Assembly: GCA_030737835.1 (NCBI GenBank)
Contig: CM060853.1
Location: forward strand, 4,978,086 to 5,042,085
Reading direction: 5' to 3'
DNA: 64,000 nucleotides
From: Acorus gramineus
Lineage: Eukaryota; Streptophyta; Magnoliopsida; Acorales; Acoraceae
Notes under the pieces: generated by a model
Database searches by the model: none
What the model saw: only the letters and a program-made list of their open reading frames with translations
What the model was told of the DNA's origin: nothing
Shown here: positions 23,898 to 36,416 of the stretch, piece after piece
Layout of the letters: each line of letters begins with the position of its first letter
How positions within the stretch are numbered: the stretch's first letter is position 1
Made by a program: the position numbers and the translations under genes

Positions 23898-25847
23898 ATG
23901 GGGAGCTTGAAAAGTTGGATTAGATTCTTAGTGTTTGTGTTGTTTGTTGGTATTTTGTTCTTTGGGGCTGTAACAAGTGAAGGAAGAAGAATAACATCGG
24001 CGTCGACAACGAGCATGAAAGGCGGCGGTTTCGGACACTTCAGAGTGAAGGGAAGAGAAGGATCAGTTCGGTTTCAGTCAGGTCAGGATCTTAATTTTGT
24101 GAGCAAGAGGAGAGTCCCAAATGGTCCGGATCCTATTCACAATAGGTTAGTATATATATGTTGCTTTAAATGACTCTTTTCATTTGTACATGCTAAGATA
24201 TTTTATCTATGATCAATGCATTGGTGAAAGGGAAATGATCAAGTAATCAGAAATTTGATCAAATTTTGTGATCCAAACTGATGCATGATTACATTTTTTT
24301 TATCACATGATCAGGACCTTAATTTAGTGAAATATTATTTTGTTATCAGCTCTTGGATTCATTGTAACTCAAGTATCTGTTTGACAATTCTTCATTACCA
24401 TCTATTGTGAAAAAAATTTATGAGTTGTTTTTCTTAACACAAAAATGGCTCGTTTTTTAAGATTATTAAAATCTCAAAAAAAAAAAAAAAGAAGAAAAGA
24501 AGAGTATTTCCTTTTCTTTTACACTGAACAATGCAAGGTAAGATAATCTAGTAGAGCCATCCAATTTTGAATAAGTAATAAAGTGTTTCATTGGTAAAAA
24601 TAATAAAAGTGACATGGCTCATGCAAACTGTAGTGACCATCTTTTGAAGTTTCTCTTGGTCCAATACAGTATTTGTTATTAAATCAAGCTATTTTTTTTT
24701 AAAGATTAAAGCAGTTGTTCCATCACAAAGATTGTTCATGCTAGTTTGCTTTAGTTTTTCTTTTTTCTTCCCAATACTGGATTCTCCATGGGCCCAGTGT
24801 CATAGGCTTCAGCATATTGTTTCACTTTGATTTTATATATGCTGTTCAAATCAAAAGAAAGAGAAAAAGAAAAAGAAACACTTTTCACTTTTTTCATTAG
24901 AATTAGCTCAATTGTGCTTATCCTCCCATTTTAGTTGTGTGTGTTGTGTGTGTGTGACTTTTCAGCATAGATTGGTATATACCAAATATAACTCCCAGAG
25001 CTCCAAATGTGCCAAAGTATATCACACAATTAGACACCACTAAGTGAGATGTTGGTAGCACCAGAGCAGAATGGTCAGTGCAGTGAATTTAGGTAATGAA
25101 GGTTCAGCTTTTATTAGCTTTTTAGAGTCCTGCAAATTCTATATATTGAGGGTTCAGGGCTATAAGGAGCATTATTTATTATTCTAAAAGGCAGGCTTCA
25201 TTAATTAAAAGGACATGAATATCTAAAAAAGGAAAAGAAAAATGGTAGTGTGGGTGTCCATAGATTTTGTAAGTTAATAGTTGTCCAGGGGAGATGTAGC
25301 CATTCCTATGATGACATGTGGCTTGAATGTCATGATATTGTTTTTATGAAAAAAGTTAAAGACACATCTCAGTTTAAACTCTGCCATGACACACGTTTAA
25401 ATTTTTTTAAATAGCATATATCATTTTAATAAAGTAAATGTTTTTATTTTAAAATAATATAATGTATATAACATATATTGTACGGTCTCACATATAAAAA
25501 ACATAATTTTTTTTTCTAATAATATATATGTTTAGTTGGATAACCTAATGGTATATTGGATGGTAAGAGAGTGTAATAGTGCCCTTGGTTTTTTTTTTAA
25601 TGACTTGTTATTATGAACAATTTTTTATGACATGACATGTGATCACAACTCTTTCTCTAATTTGATTGGCTTCATTTAAACATCTGAGGTTAAATTTTGG
25701 TAGACAGTCAATGAATTAGGGTTGGATCTTACATTACGAATAAAAAAGATTTTTTTCTCTAATTTTATTGGATATTGTTAAAAAATCTCATAATGGATGA
25801 TTTACAGGAAAGCAGGGAGGTCTGGACAACGACCTGGACGAGCATAG
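23898..25847 (+). CDS. CLE25: CLE-family signalling peptide precursor, CLE25-like
   Basis: Two exons, 23898-24145 and 25808-25847, with GT-AG borders and phase 2, give 95 aa. Residues 1-30 form a signal peptide (SWIRFLVFVLFVGILFFGA). A variable, basic middle follows. The CLE motif RRVPNGPDPIHN sits in SKRRVPNGPDPIHNR, right at the end of exon 1. Exon 2 adds a short basic tail, KAGRSGQRPGRA. The start was taken at the ATG after a GTG; the longer frame has no support. The core differs from the Arabidopsis CLE25 core, as I recall it, only by R for K at position 2. CLE peptides are secreted, proteolytically released, often proline-hydroxylated dodecapeptides read by leucine-rich-repeat receptor kinases. 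CLE25 is linked to phloem identity and to root-to-shoot dehydration signalling. The CLE25 assignment rests on the core and tail; CLE26-like is the main alternative. Confidence 0.92.
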
Positions 25848-26003
25848 CAGCAACCAGTGGAGGGGAGGGGTTGCTTAGAGAAACCTCAACCATTGGAGGT
25901 GGTGAGAACTATGCATGGTGTAAATCATCAAGCTAAGTAGAGATGATGGGGAGAGGAATTCTTGATTGGATGAGATTTAGTTAGTACTTGACCATATTAG
26001 TTT

Positions 26004-26397
26004 GGGTAATTAGCATTTTTAATCCCAAGAAAATGAATATTTGCAAAAATAGTTCTGCCACTTGAATATTTGTAAAAACTAACCCGTTGAAGTTTAACAC
26101 TGAAGACGGATTATATATATTCCGTCTCCAATATTACCATCTCACCCTCAAATAAATGGCTAATTAGAACCTGAAGATGGCATATATACATGCCGCGTCC
26201 TATGCATTTTTCCTGAGAAAAATGTACTAGAGACGGCATATATATATGCCATCTCCTTTATAAACATTAAAAAAAAAAGGTCAGCGTTTACGTAGCAGTG
26301 CTGATCGGGTCAACGAGGCTAGTTTTTGCAAATATTCGAGGGACAGGGTTATTTTTGTAAATATTCATTTTCTTGGGGTTAAAAGTGCTAATTACCC
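26004..26397. mobile_element. Mutator-type MITE with 9-bp target duplication
   Basis: It is flanked on both sides by the identical 9-mer TATTAGTTT (25995-26003 and 26398-26406). The termini GGGTAATTAGCATTTTTAA and, on the other strand, GGGTAATTAGCACTTTTAAC extend into inverted repeats of 65 bp or more. The interior has three short palindromes of the type GAGACGGCATATATATATGC. No ORF. A 9-bp duplication is diagnostic of Mutator-like elements. It inserted about 160 bp past the CLE stop codon. Confidence 0.9.
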
Positions 26398-26406
26398 TAT
26401 TAGTTT

Positions 26407-27884
26407 TATCAGTCTATGATGAGGGACTAACACGTGCCTTGTTGGAGACTGACAAAACCAATAGGATCTAGCATTGGCTGTACTGAAGCTTATCTCATCT
26501 GTGGCCCTTGAAAGAGGTACAAATCCTACTTTGCCAAGAAGGTATCCACTTTACAAGATGCTGTTGTGTTGGTGCTGGTGGGTGACTAAAGAAGCCAAGG
26601 CAGGCCTTCCCCCGAATAAAAGATATATATATACAACACACATGAATACTGGGAAAGATTTGGAAAACCTTTGGTGACATTTGAGCAATGCATACATTTC
26701 TTTGTTTTGTGGAGTGAGAGAGGAAGAGAACCCTAGTATTGTATATTCTTATTTTGAGAGATATATTTTGGGAATCTAGCTTCTATTTTGAGAGAGATGT
26801 ATGCATTTCAACACAAGTAAATACTATTAAAAGAATGCATCTATATATGCATGGAACAAAGACCAAGAAATGTTCTAGTAGGGGTCTAGGGGGGGGGGGG
26901 GGTTCTATCAGATATATTGTACGAGAGATGGAACATGGACATTGTACAACAGTCCCTACCAATCAACCAAGCTCTTCTTCTTCTACTACTTTTTTTTATT
27001 TTTATTATATGTTTTTATTTTTGGGCTTGTAACTTGTGTATCTTTGGATGTCTTTGGAGCTGAAGCAGTCCCCGTTTATAATTCGTATGTAGCGTAGACT
27101 ATATACTCTACTAGTGAAGTGCGTATTCTAATAGTATTCACCAATGCAGTGTAACGTTTGATTAAATTTCTTTTATTTTATTTTTTTAAATGTATTGGTT
27201 TATACAAAAACAACTCTCCAAACATTCCAAACTGCCTAGTCTTTGGTCCAATTCAAACTTTGTATGGGGATATACATACAAGTGATCTCTTTTGTAGTAA
27301 CCCATCACAACTTATGATAGTATCATTATTAATAATACAAAATAGAAGTAGCCATGAATACAAAAGCCAAGAAGAAAGGAAGAAAAGCAAAAACTGGCTT
27401 TGCTTCCCCCCTCCTCTAGCTTTTCCTCTTTTTATTCACCCCACTTTACTTCTTTTCTTTTGTTTGAACCTTGAAGGGATCGAGGTGCGAAAACAAATAT
27501 ATAAAGTTTATTTATTTCAATGTTATTATTATTAATTTTTTTAGTACACAGGTCTTATAGGGCGATTATAGACTACAAGACGTGGACAGGGTCTACCAGA
27601 AATAAAAGGATGTTGACACTTTTAATTTTTCCCTCCCGCAGGCAGTAGGAGTCAATCCCCAGCCACCCATAAAATGAGTGGGTGTCCTCACCACTGTGCC
27701 AAGCGCGTGAGAGACTTTTACAGGTAGTATGTTATGGTATAGTATTTTATGAACCTGAAAATTGTGTGCATACATATGGTCACAACTTTAGTTCAGTACT
27801 TAAGTTATACAAATCAGCGCAGTTTTTAGAGAGAAATGAAGGGTAGGACTCTCCTGCTCGACCATAGCAGTGAATGGGTTTAAT

Positions 27885-27940
<56 letters not shown>

Positions 27941-29819
27941 AACCAATAGGTTTCATTGGTTATGCGATGTATGCAATGTAGGACTCTCTCTTTCCATGAC
28001 TTGTTTAAGGAAAATGATCCCCACTCACGCACTATGGTATTGTAATGTATATTTTTTTATTGCAGTGTAAATGTGATTGAAGGATTACTTTTAAACTACA
28101 AACGAGGTGAAGACATGCTTTCCTTTTAAAAAGAGGTGTGAGATTTCATTTGGAAAAAAAATTAAAAAATTAAATCAATGCTAATGTGACAACGTTGACT
28201 GGATCAATGATTATTTTTTGTAAATATTTTGAGATTAGGTTATTTTTGTCATTAAAATTCAAAATAACGATATTTTAGAAAAGTTGTCCCATCTCTATAT
28301 ATAATTAACCATGAGATTTTTCAACTTCTTTCGTCATGCTAAATAATATTTGATATCAAATTATTTGAAAGATTCATGAAATGAATGGTAGTGATCATAT
28401 CACATTATGAATTTTATTTTTTTTTAGATTGAAATAAGAATGGAACGAAAAAGAATTTCTATATATTTTTTTAACTATACAACTTCATATCAGTATATAT
28501 ATATGTAGTGTGCGTGTGTGTATAGTGTATGTAAGTACATATGAGTGTATATATATAGCGTGTGTGTTGAGTGTATATGTACATTATATGTTAGTATGTA
28601 TATATGTATATATATATACACATATTATATAGTGTATGTGTGTGTTTATAAGTGTGTATTAAGTTAAATTTAATTTTCAATCATAAATTTAAGTTTAAAA
28701 GGTTTAAAGTTAAAAATTAAGGTGTGTTTATGTCAAAGGGAAAATGAGATAAAGTGATAGAAAGTAAAAAAATTTCTTTTGACCATCCAAATATCTATTG
28801 TTTGTGTCAAACAACGGAAAGAAAAAATTTTCAATCATTTTCCTTCTCCTATTTTGTTTTATTAGAAAAAGTTGATTTTTTTTTCCTTCCCTGTAAGTGA
28901 GAATTTGAGAGAAAGTAATGAATATTTTTTACTTTTCACAACTTCCTTTGATCCAAATTTTCTTATTTTCTTTTACTTTCCCTTTAAATTTGTGCACAAA
29001 TACACAAGGCTTGCCATGTAAACATGGCGAGTCGTATTGAATTAGGGTGTTGTTGACAGGTTGAACACGGACCAATAGCATGTTGATCCAATTCTTTAAG
29101 GTGTTTGGATAGAGACATAAGTTATTTTGGGGTTTATGTCTATTCCAGAAATAAATAACTTTTTGAACGGAATAAGTGATTTTCTGTTTGGATGTTTTTC
29201 AGTTATTCTCGTTGGAAAACGTAATAATAAAGGTTAAAGAGTTTAGTTGAGGTAGAATAAGATTTTGATAAAGTGTGGTTGGTGGGTTGTAATATTTTAT
29301 ATGGACATATTTACCCTCTAGACATTATTTGTTATTGGCATTTATAAGAAACAAGGTTTTGTGATTTAGAAAAATTAATATGTGCACATTCTATGCAATA
29401 GTTGCATAGATGCATTACTTCAAATAAGAAGAAAATATAACAGGAGCTATGTATTGCAATCTTTTTTTGAGATTTTAATTATGGGAGATGAGGAGGTGCA
29501 CTACATCTATCAATGAATCCAATTGAATCAATCTGTGGCCTTGTAAAGAAACCATCAATGGAAACATAAAACTTGCAGATCACGAATGAATCCGCAGCCC
29601 GGTTAGGAACCTGTCGATTAGAAAATACAACCCATGTCATGTACCAATTCATAGCCCAGTATAGAACCTGTCCAACAAAACATCATACATAAAGATAGCA
29701 AACTAACTAGTGAAATTTAATTATCCAAAGAAGGTAATAGTAGTAGGGGAGAGGTTTACAAAACATAAGATACAATGCAAGTCTCAGGTTCTTCTCACAT
29801 ATTGAACACTATGTGAGTT
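26407..29819. other. Gene-free interval with microsatellites and MITE relics
   Basis: No supported gene. It holds a poly-G run at 26889-26902 and a (CT)n-(TA)n compound microsatellite at 27888-27939. A MITE-like block at about 28715-29005 has GTGTTTATGTCAAAGGGAAA at the left and, in reverse, GTGTATTTGTGCACAAATTT then AAAGGGAAAG at the right. A relic at 29098-29340 is related to the element at 8267-8651. Short ORFs here have no recognisable content. Confidence 0.5.
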
Positions 29820-30203
29820 TTAGTACAGGTGAAGCAGAAGTAAAACTACTATAATAGCAACAAGAAGCACAAGGACCCCAATCAACACCAGATGTATGTG
29901 AGCCAAAGGTGTGTCGAAGATAGCTCCATCATAAATTGGTCCTTCACGAGTACTGACATCTGGTGAGTGTGACTGAACAGGAGTGAGTTGACTTCCTCTA
30001 ATCAATGATGATCCAATGGACTCCAGAGTTGGACAGGTATCTGGCTGTTGGGGAAAATTGTTCCTTGTACGTTGTAGAGAAAGGAAATCTGGATTGTGGA
30101 CAGCGAGGAATCGATTTGCTTCATCCATGCTATATGCATAGTAACAAAGTTCGTGTACTACAAATATTCGGCCAATGTCATGTTCCATACGATACGTGTA
30201 CAT
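29820..30203 (-). other. Uncharacterised ORF, 127 aa, next to the Harbinger remnant
   Basis: This is an open frame with no family I recognise. The C-terminal 25 residues (VLIGVLVLLVAIIVVLLLLH) would form a membrane anchor with almost nothing after it, as in tail-anchored proteins. The middle is Ser/Pro/Thr-rich. It lies about 690 bp downstream (minus strand) of a donor site that ends the Harbinger transposase remnant. It may be chance, or part of the element. Confidence 0.25.
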
Positions 30204-30892
30204 TCGTAAATCATACGGGATAAATAGGGAAAAGTAGGGGGATAATTAGACCATTTTTTAAATAATTTATGCATTAATATGTATTAATGAATTTAATATG
30301 TATTATGTTCGGTACGGTACGTGTTGTACATTTGATGTCTAATCAGAGTACTTTAACAAATATTCAGATAAATACGAAGTACTTTGTTACTATGGCTATA
30401 TGCTCCCCTGAATTTAGCTCCATGAAAACCACTTGTTTGCGCTTCACATTCTACCCACGACTGATATACTCCTGGGATGCGCCCTAGTGCAACAACATAA
30501 AGTGAAAATTTACCCATAAGAAGCACCTATCTAGATTTGGAAAAAAGAGATGGATAAACATTAACCAATGAATCTGAATTACCACATTTGAATATAAAAT
30601 GAAACGTTGAAATATTGTATGAAAAGAACAAAAAAGACAATGTGGTCACAATAGCATATCTGTTGGAAACAGTTAGTAAAAAAATGAATTTTTTCTTTGT
30701 CATAAAGGCAAACAACATGGTTTTTCTGTATTCTAATTCTTACCAATTCTGGAGATTCCTATTGTTGCCCTTCTCAATCAATGACGCTGCATCAACGGGC
30801 ATAGTACAATAAATTCAGTTTCAATGTTATACTGCCATCAAATTTAAAATTTGTATATGTTCATGTCTTCTTACAATATACCTGTAGTCGAG

Positions 30893-32086
30893 TTGCCCAT
30901 AACTGACCCGCTATAATACCTCGAATTTCATCACCACGTCTAACGTTATCAAAATGCAGTGGAATAGAAGAGTCAATATCCTCATCTCCTGTCTTCAATA
31001 TCTTCTTGGGAGCATATGGTTGCATGATTGCGCAGCTTTTATGATTGCAAAAAGCTGATTCTATAATCGTGCAACCAAACAGTTTTACAATCGAAACTTC
31101 TTACAAACAGATTTCAAGTAAATAGTGTCTAAAAGTTACGATTTTGGGATCAACCTAAGACATTTGAATCTCATTTTTAATACCCAAAGGCTCGTTCCAC
31201 TACATTTCTGAGTTGAGAATGTCTATGGTTGAATAACTCTTTCGATCCAGTATATCTACGATGACCACGGTTTTCAAATTCGCTTAGGTGATATCTAGAT
31301 CCACGGAGCGGAGCGACAAACTGATCCGTATTCGCATATTCGGAGTCCACTAGATAAAATTTCCCTAAAATGTCAAAATGGATAAGTTGAAAGACTAATA
31401 AAAATTTATCACTCTTTTTAACTATAGTCCACACAATAGAGGTTCATAACAATACCTTGGGGGACTTGGAACCCACCATCCTCTATTCCCGAATTGAGGA
31501 CCTTCATATCAGCTGTTGATCCCTCCCAACCGGCAGCCACATAGAGAAATTGAAGATCAAATGAACACGCTGCCATTATATTTTGAGATATCCAACCCTT
31601 TCTATTCCTGTATCGTGAAGCTTTTGAGTTGTGGACTAAAGCAGGGATGTGAGTCCCATCAATAGCACCTATTGCATTCTGTTCAAAACATAACATGATA
31701 GAGTCAAACATGTCCCTTAACAAATATAAGACTAGCTTTACAACACTAGGTTTATGTGACAAACCTTGAAATAGGGGTAGAACGATTTATTATTACGGAT
31801 GTGTGGATGAACCCCAACACCTGCTTCTGGTGATTGAATGAATTCCATCCTCAACTCCACAATAGCTCGAAGCACAAGATTAAAATGTCTGCTGATTTCC
31901 TTGCATCAATTCATGAATAAACTGATGTCCAGAAAGTTCTCCTGTTCTGCAGGGGTTATTATTCAAATGAACTCTTCTATGTCTTAACATATGCTGTAAT
32001 ATTACTTCCATCTCCCTTTGAAAATCTTCATGATCTGTTAGAATCATTTCCCTAATCATGGCCCTTCTTCTCTCCCTCCTGTCCAT
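30893..32086 (-). pseudogene. PIF/Harbinger DDE transposase, internally deleted and frameshifted
   Basis: The N-terminal piece (about 31890-32086) has NPCRTGELSGHQFIHELM. Without a break it joins a different frame reading RHFNLVLRAIVELRMEFIQ and NNKSFYPYFK (to about 31766), so roughly 50 residues between these conserved blocks are missing. After an intron, 31456-31678 encodes AIGAIDGTHIPALVH, with the first catalytic Asp. The exon starting at 31364 encodes GKFYLVDSEYANTDQF (second Asp) and NVVERAFG (catalytic Glu). Just after ERAFG a one-base loss turns the expected VLKMRFKCLR into a stop at 31177. A MITE fragment (31012-31148) then interrupts it, and a last piece reads RGDEIRGIIAGQLWATRLQ (30893-31009) before a GT donor. 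All three catalytic residues remain, but no full protein can be made. Confidence 0.88.
31012..31148. mobile_element. Truncated MITE inside the transposase remnant
   Basis: It starts GCATATGGTTGCATGATTGC and follows the complete element at 37764-37996 for about 135 bp (shared AAACAGTTTTACAATCG and AAAAGTTACGATTT). The right half is missing. It separates the ERAFG exon from the last transposase piece. Confidence 0.75.
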
Positions 32087-33174
32087 ATCTACCTAATCAT
32101 GGGTGGTGGGAGGGGATGTCAAACTTACTCAGTTGGCTCAAAGAAGAGGTCAAACGTTGTCTTATGTTAACAATAATTAATGGTTTTAAATGGAGCTACT
32201 ATGATATTTGCATGATTGGTGCTTAAAGGAAAGGTTGGAAAAAAATCGATGCAGTGTTTTTTGTCTGATAACAAGAGGCTTTTTGAGAGAATGAAATTAG
32301 CTTGTCCTAGCAGGCACACCAGAATTCATCAACCATTTTTTAAATCTGAAGGACAACCCGATATTAATGGCATATAGAGCTTTGAGTAAGTCCGAGCAAA
32401 GTGAAGAGGAAAAGCCCCACACCATGTGAAGATATATCTTCCTACAAAATGATGTAAGACCCAATATGGGAGGAAGTGAGCATAATTGGGAACTGGGAAG
32501 CATGTCAATTTCATTGAGCATTCTAAATTTGATTCATTATACAACGCAAAATGGACAAGTGATATGACTAATTGTGTAAAAGTCAGATAACAACTACAAA
32601 ATATATTTTATAGTTCCATCTTCCCTGTTTATCTTTTTATCTAATTAAGGAGAGTTCTTTCAAATGAAACTTTAGTTGATGAAAAAGGTTACTTACTCTT
32701 GGAATGTTTAAAGATGTTCAATTGGGGTCAACTGTTCCTGCATTGACGTAGTAATCAACATCAGTACCTACTTTCCACCAAAAAAAAAATAAATCAGTAC
32801 CTACTCATTAGATATATCCACACATAGAAAACTTTAACTATGTATGAGCCATCTTCACAAAGGTAATGGCAATTGAACATTGATAACATAGTCAAACATC
32901 TAACATGAAATGTCTAAGCTTTATTACAACCACAGTGAGTTTCATATAGAAATCTGAGATTTTAAGCAATCACACATACATGATATTAATGCACATACAT
33001 GATATATTTGAGTTCCTAACATAAGTCAAACAACCACACATGGGTTTATAATAATGTAATATTACATAGACTTTTCTTGAACAAACACAACATCCACACA
33101 GGGACATGTTCAAAACTGTTTGACAAGAAAAGGGAAATCCAAATGTGCCCAAAGAGGTACATAGTCCTATTAAT

Positions 33175-34293
33175 CTAATTAACAAAATGTGGCCTATAAA
33201 CGTTTTCAGGGATTTGAGAACCCTGCAACTCTATCCACCCAAGCCGGGTCTCTTCATTGAACTCCATAAACAGTGCCCGGTTCATGTCATCCTTCAATGC
33301 CTCTGCTGCTGCCAATCTTGTCCGAACACTAAAACATGTGTATCCCTCTAGAATTCTAATGCAATCTAAAATTGCATCCCTCTCAATCACATCTTTTTGC
33401 ATTGATTGTTGACTATTATCCACACGAACTCTGGTCAAGTCAACCAACTCCTGTAGGTTATCATCATCTTTCTGATTTCTCTTCCTCTTCAGGGATGAAG
33501 ATGACTTCTTCTTACTAACTCCCACACCTACAAATCCTTCAGAATCCAAATTATTGACTGGACTTTTTCCTTTCCTTTTAGGTACTGAAGTACCTTCATC
33601 ACCGACTTCGCAACGGTTATATTCGCTAGTGAATGTCTTGGTCCACATATTATCCCCCATGTCCACGTTCTGTGTAGGTGTGGGTGTGCACAACATGTCA
33701 CCCGAATCTTCAACTAAAATTGCATCCACATCTGTGGCATCACGCGTCGTACTAAAAAATCTGTGGAACCACTTGGATGTCGTCTTACTGCACAACAACT
33801 CCATTTTTTTTTGTAAAATAGGAATGGCTTATCCCTGCAAGTGGCGTATTTCGCATTTTTCTATTCAAAGACAAATAGTTTATTTTAATATTTTTTATCA
33901 TAATAAATCCTAAATTTAATATATGTTGTCTAGATGACGTACCGCTATCTGAATATCCCATTCTGTTGGATCTCCCGGGATGGGTAATTTCCTTTCATCA
34001 TCCCACCTCCATCCAGTATTTGATGCACATTTACAATATAGGGAGTACAACTGCTTCAATACTTTGAATCTATTCCTCAGGTTCATGATGTCCATTGATA
34101 GTCCCATTCTTTGGTTGAGTGTCGACAACACCGCATTCCATGCTGTGCTCTGGAATGTCCCATTGATACAATTCCCTATATGCAACTGATCTACCAGCAG
34201 ACCAACCAAATAAGCATCCATTTGTGAAGTCCAATTGCTCACCCGTTGTTTTACGACATTGGGTCGTGGAGTGGATTGTGCCCCCTTGTTCAT
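33175..34293 (-). pseudogene. Harbinger ORF1, Myb/SANT-like DNA-binding protein
   Basis: Exon 1 (33953-34293) encodes SNWTSQMDAYLVGLLVDQ, AWNAVLSTLNQRMGL, LRNRFKVLKQLY and GWRWDDERKLP, the pattern of plant Myb/SANT-like domains. A GT donor at 33952 and an AG acceptor before 33860 join it to KNAKYATCRDKPFLFYK. This runs into a run of nine A residues; one more base there would keep the frame open into MELLCSKTTSKWF and the 209-aa ORF down to 33175. The distal part is acidic and Ser/Lys-rich, then helical (TRLAAAEALKDDMNRALFME). The ORF1 protein helps the transposase bind and enter the nucleus. A one-base slippage, real or from sequencing, breaks it here. Confidence 0.75.
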
Positions 34294-34460
34294 ATTTGTG
34301 GACTTCGTGGTTCAAAGAAGTAACATAGCATGTTTAAGATAAACAAACTCAACAAAATAAGACACAGATTAAATCTCCTAAAGCTTGTCCTTGGCATGTA
34401 AAATGAATACTACATTGTTAAACATAGCTGCATCATTAGATTAGACATTCCTCACCCTTT

Positions 34461-35935
34461 ATGTAGTACAGAATCCTATGCATTACTGCTATACATACAA
34501 TCTGAATTATTAACAATCTGATCCATGCCTCACCCTTTCTAGTAGTCTGAGATCCTTCAACTAGTCAGGTGACAAATTTAAAACAAACTTTTTTCTTTCA
34601 TAACATTATTTTTTTATGCGGGTCTTAATTTCCTTAATATTATTTAAGATAATATGCTAACATTTTGACCAAAACAGATGAGAAGAGACTTATCAACAAA
34701 GATTAGTACTAAAAAAATACTTCTGATAACAAGAAAAACAAAATACTTGTGTTTTTGAAATTTCCTTATGCCCTACAAAATTTAATGGAATGGATCATAC
34801 AAGCATTAACAAGCATCACACATCATCCAAAACATGGCATTGTGTACTACATAAAAATATATTCAATCTAAATTTGGGGGGAAAACCTTATTTTGGGGTT
34901 TATACCGTGTAAAAATGGCATTGTGTACTACAATTGAGAGTTCAGAATTAGGCAATCTAATGCAATTTCAAAGCCAATAGAGCACTTGTTGACAATAAAG
35001 AAAAGGTAATGTCAAAAATTTCAGTTTTCAATTATAAATTCACTACCAAAGTAGTAACTTGAATCCCATTTTGTAGAAGTAAATAGTGGGGGATGAGCTA
35101 AATATAAATGTGAAAACATGACACATAAGAACTTTTTGATCATTAGACCATGCATTAACTTGGAACCAACATCATATATCATTTACTAAATTTTCAGTTT
35201 TCAAGACTGGTAAGAGATGTTCATCAGAATTTGTAGTACAAAATCCTATGAATTACTACGATACATACAATCTGAATTTTTAACAATCTGAATCCATGCC
35301 TCACCCTTTCTATTAGTCTAAGATCCTTCAACTTGTCTGGCGACAGATTAAAAAAACTCAAAGCCTTTCATAACATGTGGGTCTAAATTTCCTAAGATAA
35401 TATGCTAACATTTTCGTAAAACAGATGAGAAGAGATTTATCAACAAAGATTAGTAATTAAAAAATACTTCTAATAACTTGTAAAAAAAAATACTTGTGTT
35501 TTTGAAAATTTCTTATGCCATAAAAATTTAGTCTCAATGGATCATACAAGCATTAACGAGCATCACACATCATCCAAAACATGGCATTGTGTACTGCATA
35601 AAAATATATTCAATCTAAATTTGGATGGAAAACCTTAATCGAGAGTTCAGAATTAGGCAATCTACTGCAATTTCAAAGCCAATGGAACACTTGCTGACAA
35701 TATAAGAAGTAATGTTAAAAATTTCAGTTTTCAATTATAAATTCACAACCAAAGTAGATATTTGAATCCCATTTTGTACAAGAAAATAGTGGGGGATGAG
35801 TTAAAGTAAAATATGAATACACAGCACATATATGCTTTGATCATTAGAACATGCATTAAGGATAAACCAACAGCATATATCATTTACTTTATTTTTAAGT
35901 TTTCAAGACTGCTAAGAGATGTTCAAAGGCCATTT
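34461..35935. repeat. 770-bp direct duplication upstream of Harbinger ORF1
   Basis: Unit 1 (about 34461-35230) and unit 2 (about 35231-35935) are head-to-tail. Anchors shared in order are TGTAGTACARAATCCTATG, CCATGCCTCACCCTTTCTA, CACATCATCCAAAACATGGC and CAAGACTGSTAAGAGATGTT. Differences are scattered substitutions and small indels. There is no ORF in either unit. It may be 5' subterminal DNA of the element or of the host locus. Confidence 0.85.
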
Positions 35936-36217
35936 TAACACATCAGTATAAAGAATGCTAATACAAATTCTGATGGACTTGATAACAACAACATTGGACA
36001 GATTATTGTTACAGAACATCATGGGATAAACAACATTCACATATAAACAAGAATGCATAACACCACACAGATTAAAAAATGGTCTCCACTAACATGTTCC
36101 TAACATGAATGTGACACAATCATCATAGAAAGAGCCGACCTGCTCTTTCTTTTTCTTTTTGGCGGAAAAGTGAGACCACAAGGGGAGAGACTGCAGGGGA
36201 GAATCAATAGTGATTGA

Positions 36218-36415
36218 ATGGAATTGTTTGGGGACAGATGGGTTCCACTTACACCTCCCATCCACTATTCTTTATTCCATGGTAAGGGATGGTATAGCTA
36301 TGCCACCTTATACCACCATCCGAATTCCACCTTAATTCTACCTTCCCAAACAGTTAAAAACCACTTATCCCTGCCTATTCCCCTTAATTCTTGTAGCCAA
36401 ACAGGGCATAATGGA
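36218..36415. mobile_element. MITE or Harbinger terminus ending CCAAACAGGGCATAA
   Basis: The right end on the minus strand reads TTATGCCCTGTTTGGCTACA, the GCCC-TGTTTGG type seen in the Tourist-like copies of this window. The left boundary around 36223 (TTGTTTGGGGACAGATGG) is only loosely complementary. It could be a small MITE or the far end of the Harbinger element. Confidence 0.45.
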
Positions 36416-36416
36416 T

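Larger units (their letters stand above)
30893..34293 (-). mobile_element. PIF/Harbinger DNA transposon, inactivated
   Basis: On the minus strand, a Myb/SANT-like ORF1 (33175-34293) is followed by a DDE transposase (about 30893-32086). This is the usual two-gene set of plant PIF/Harbinger elements. The outer ends were not located securely. A candidate right terminus (CCAAACAGGGCATAA, 36402-36416) fits the family's GCCC-GTTTGG ends, but a matching left end is uncertain. Confidence 0.8.
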
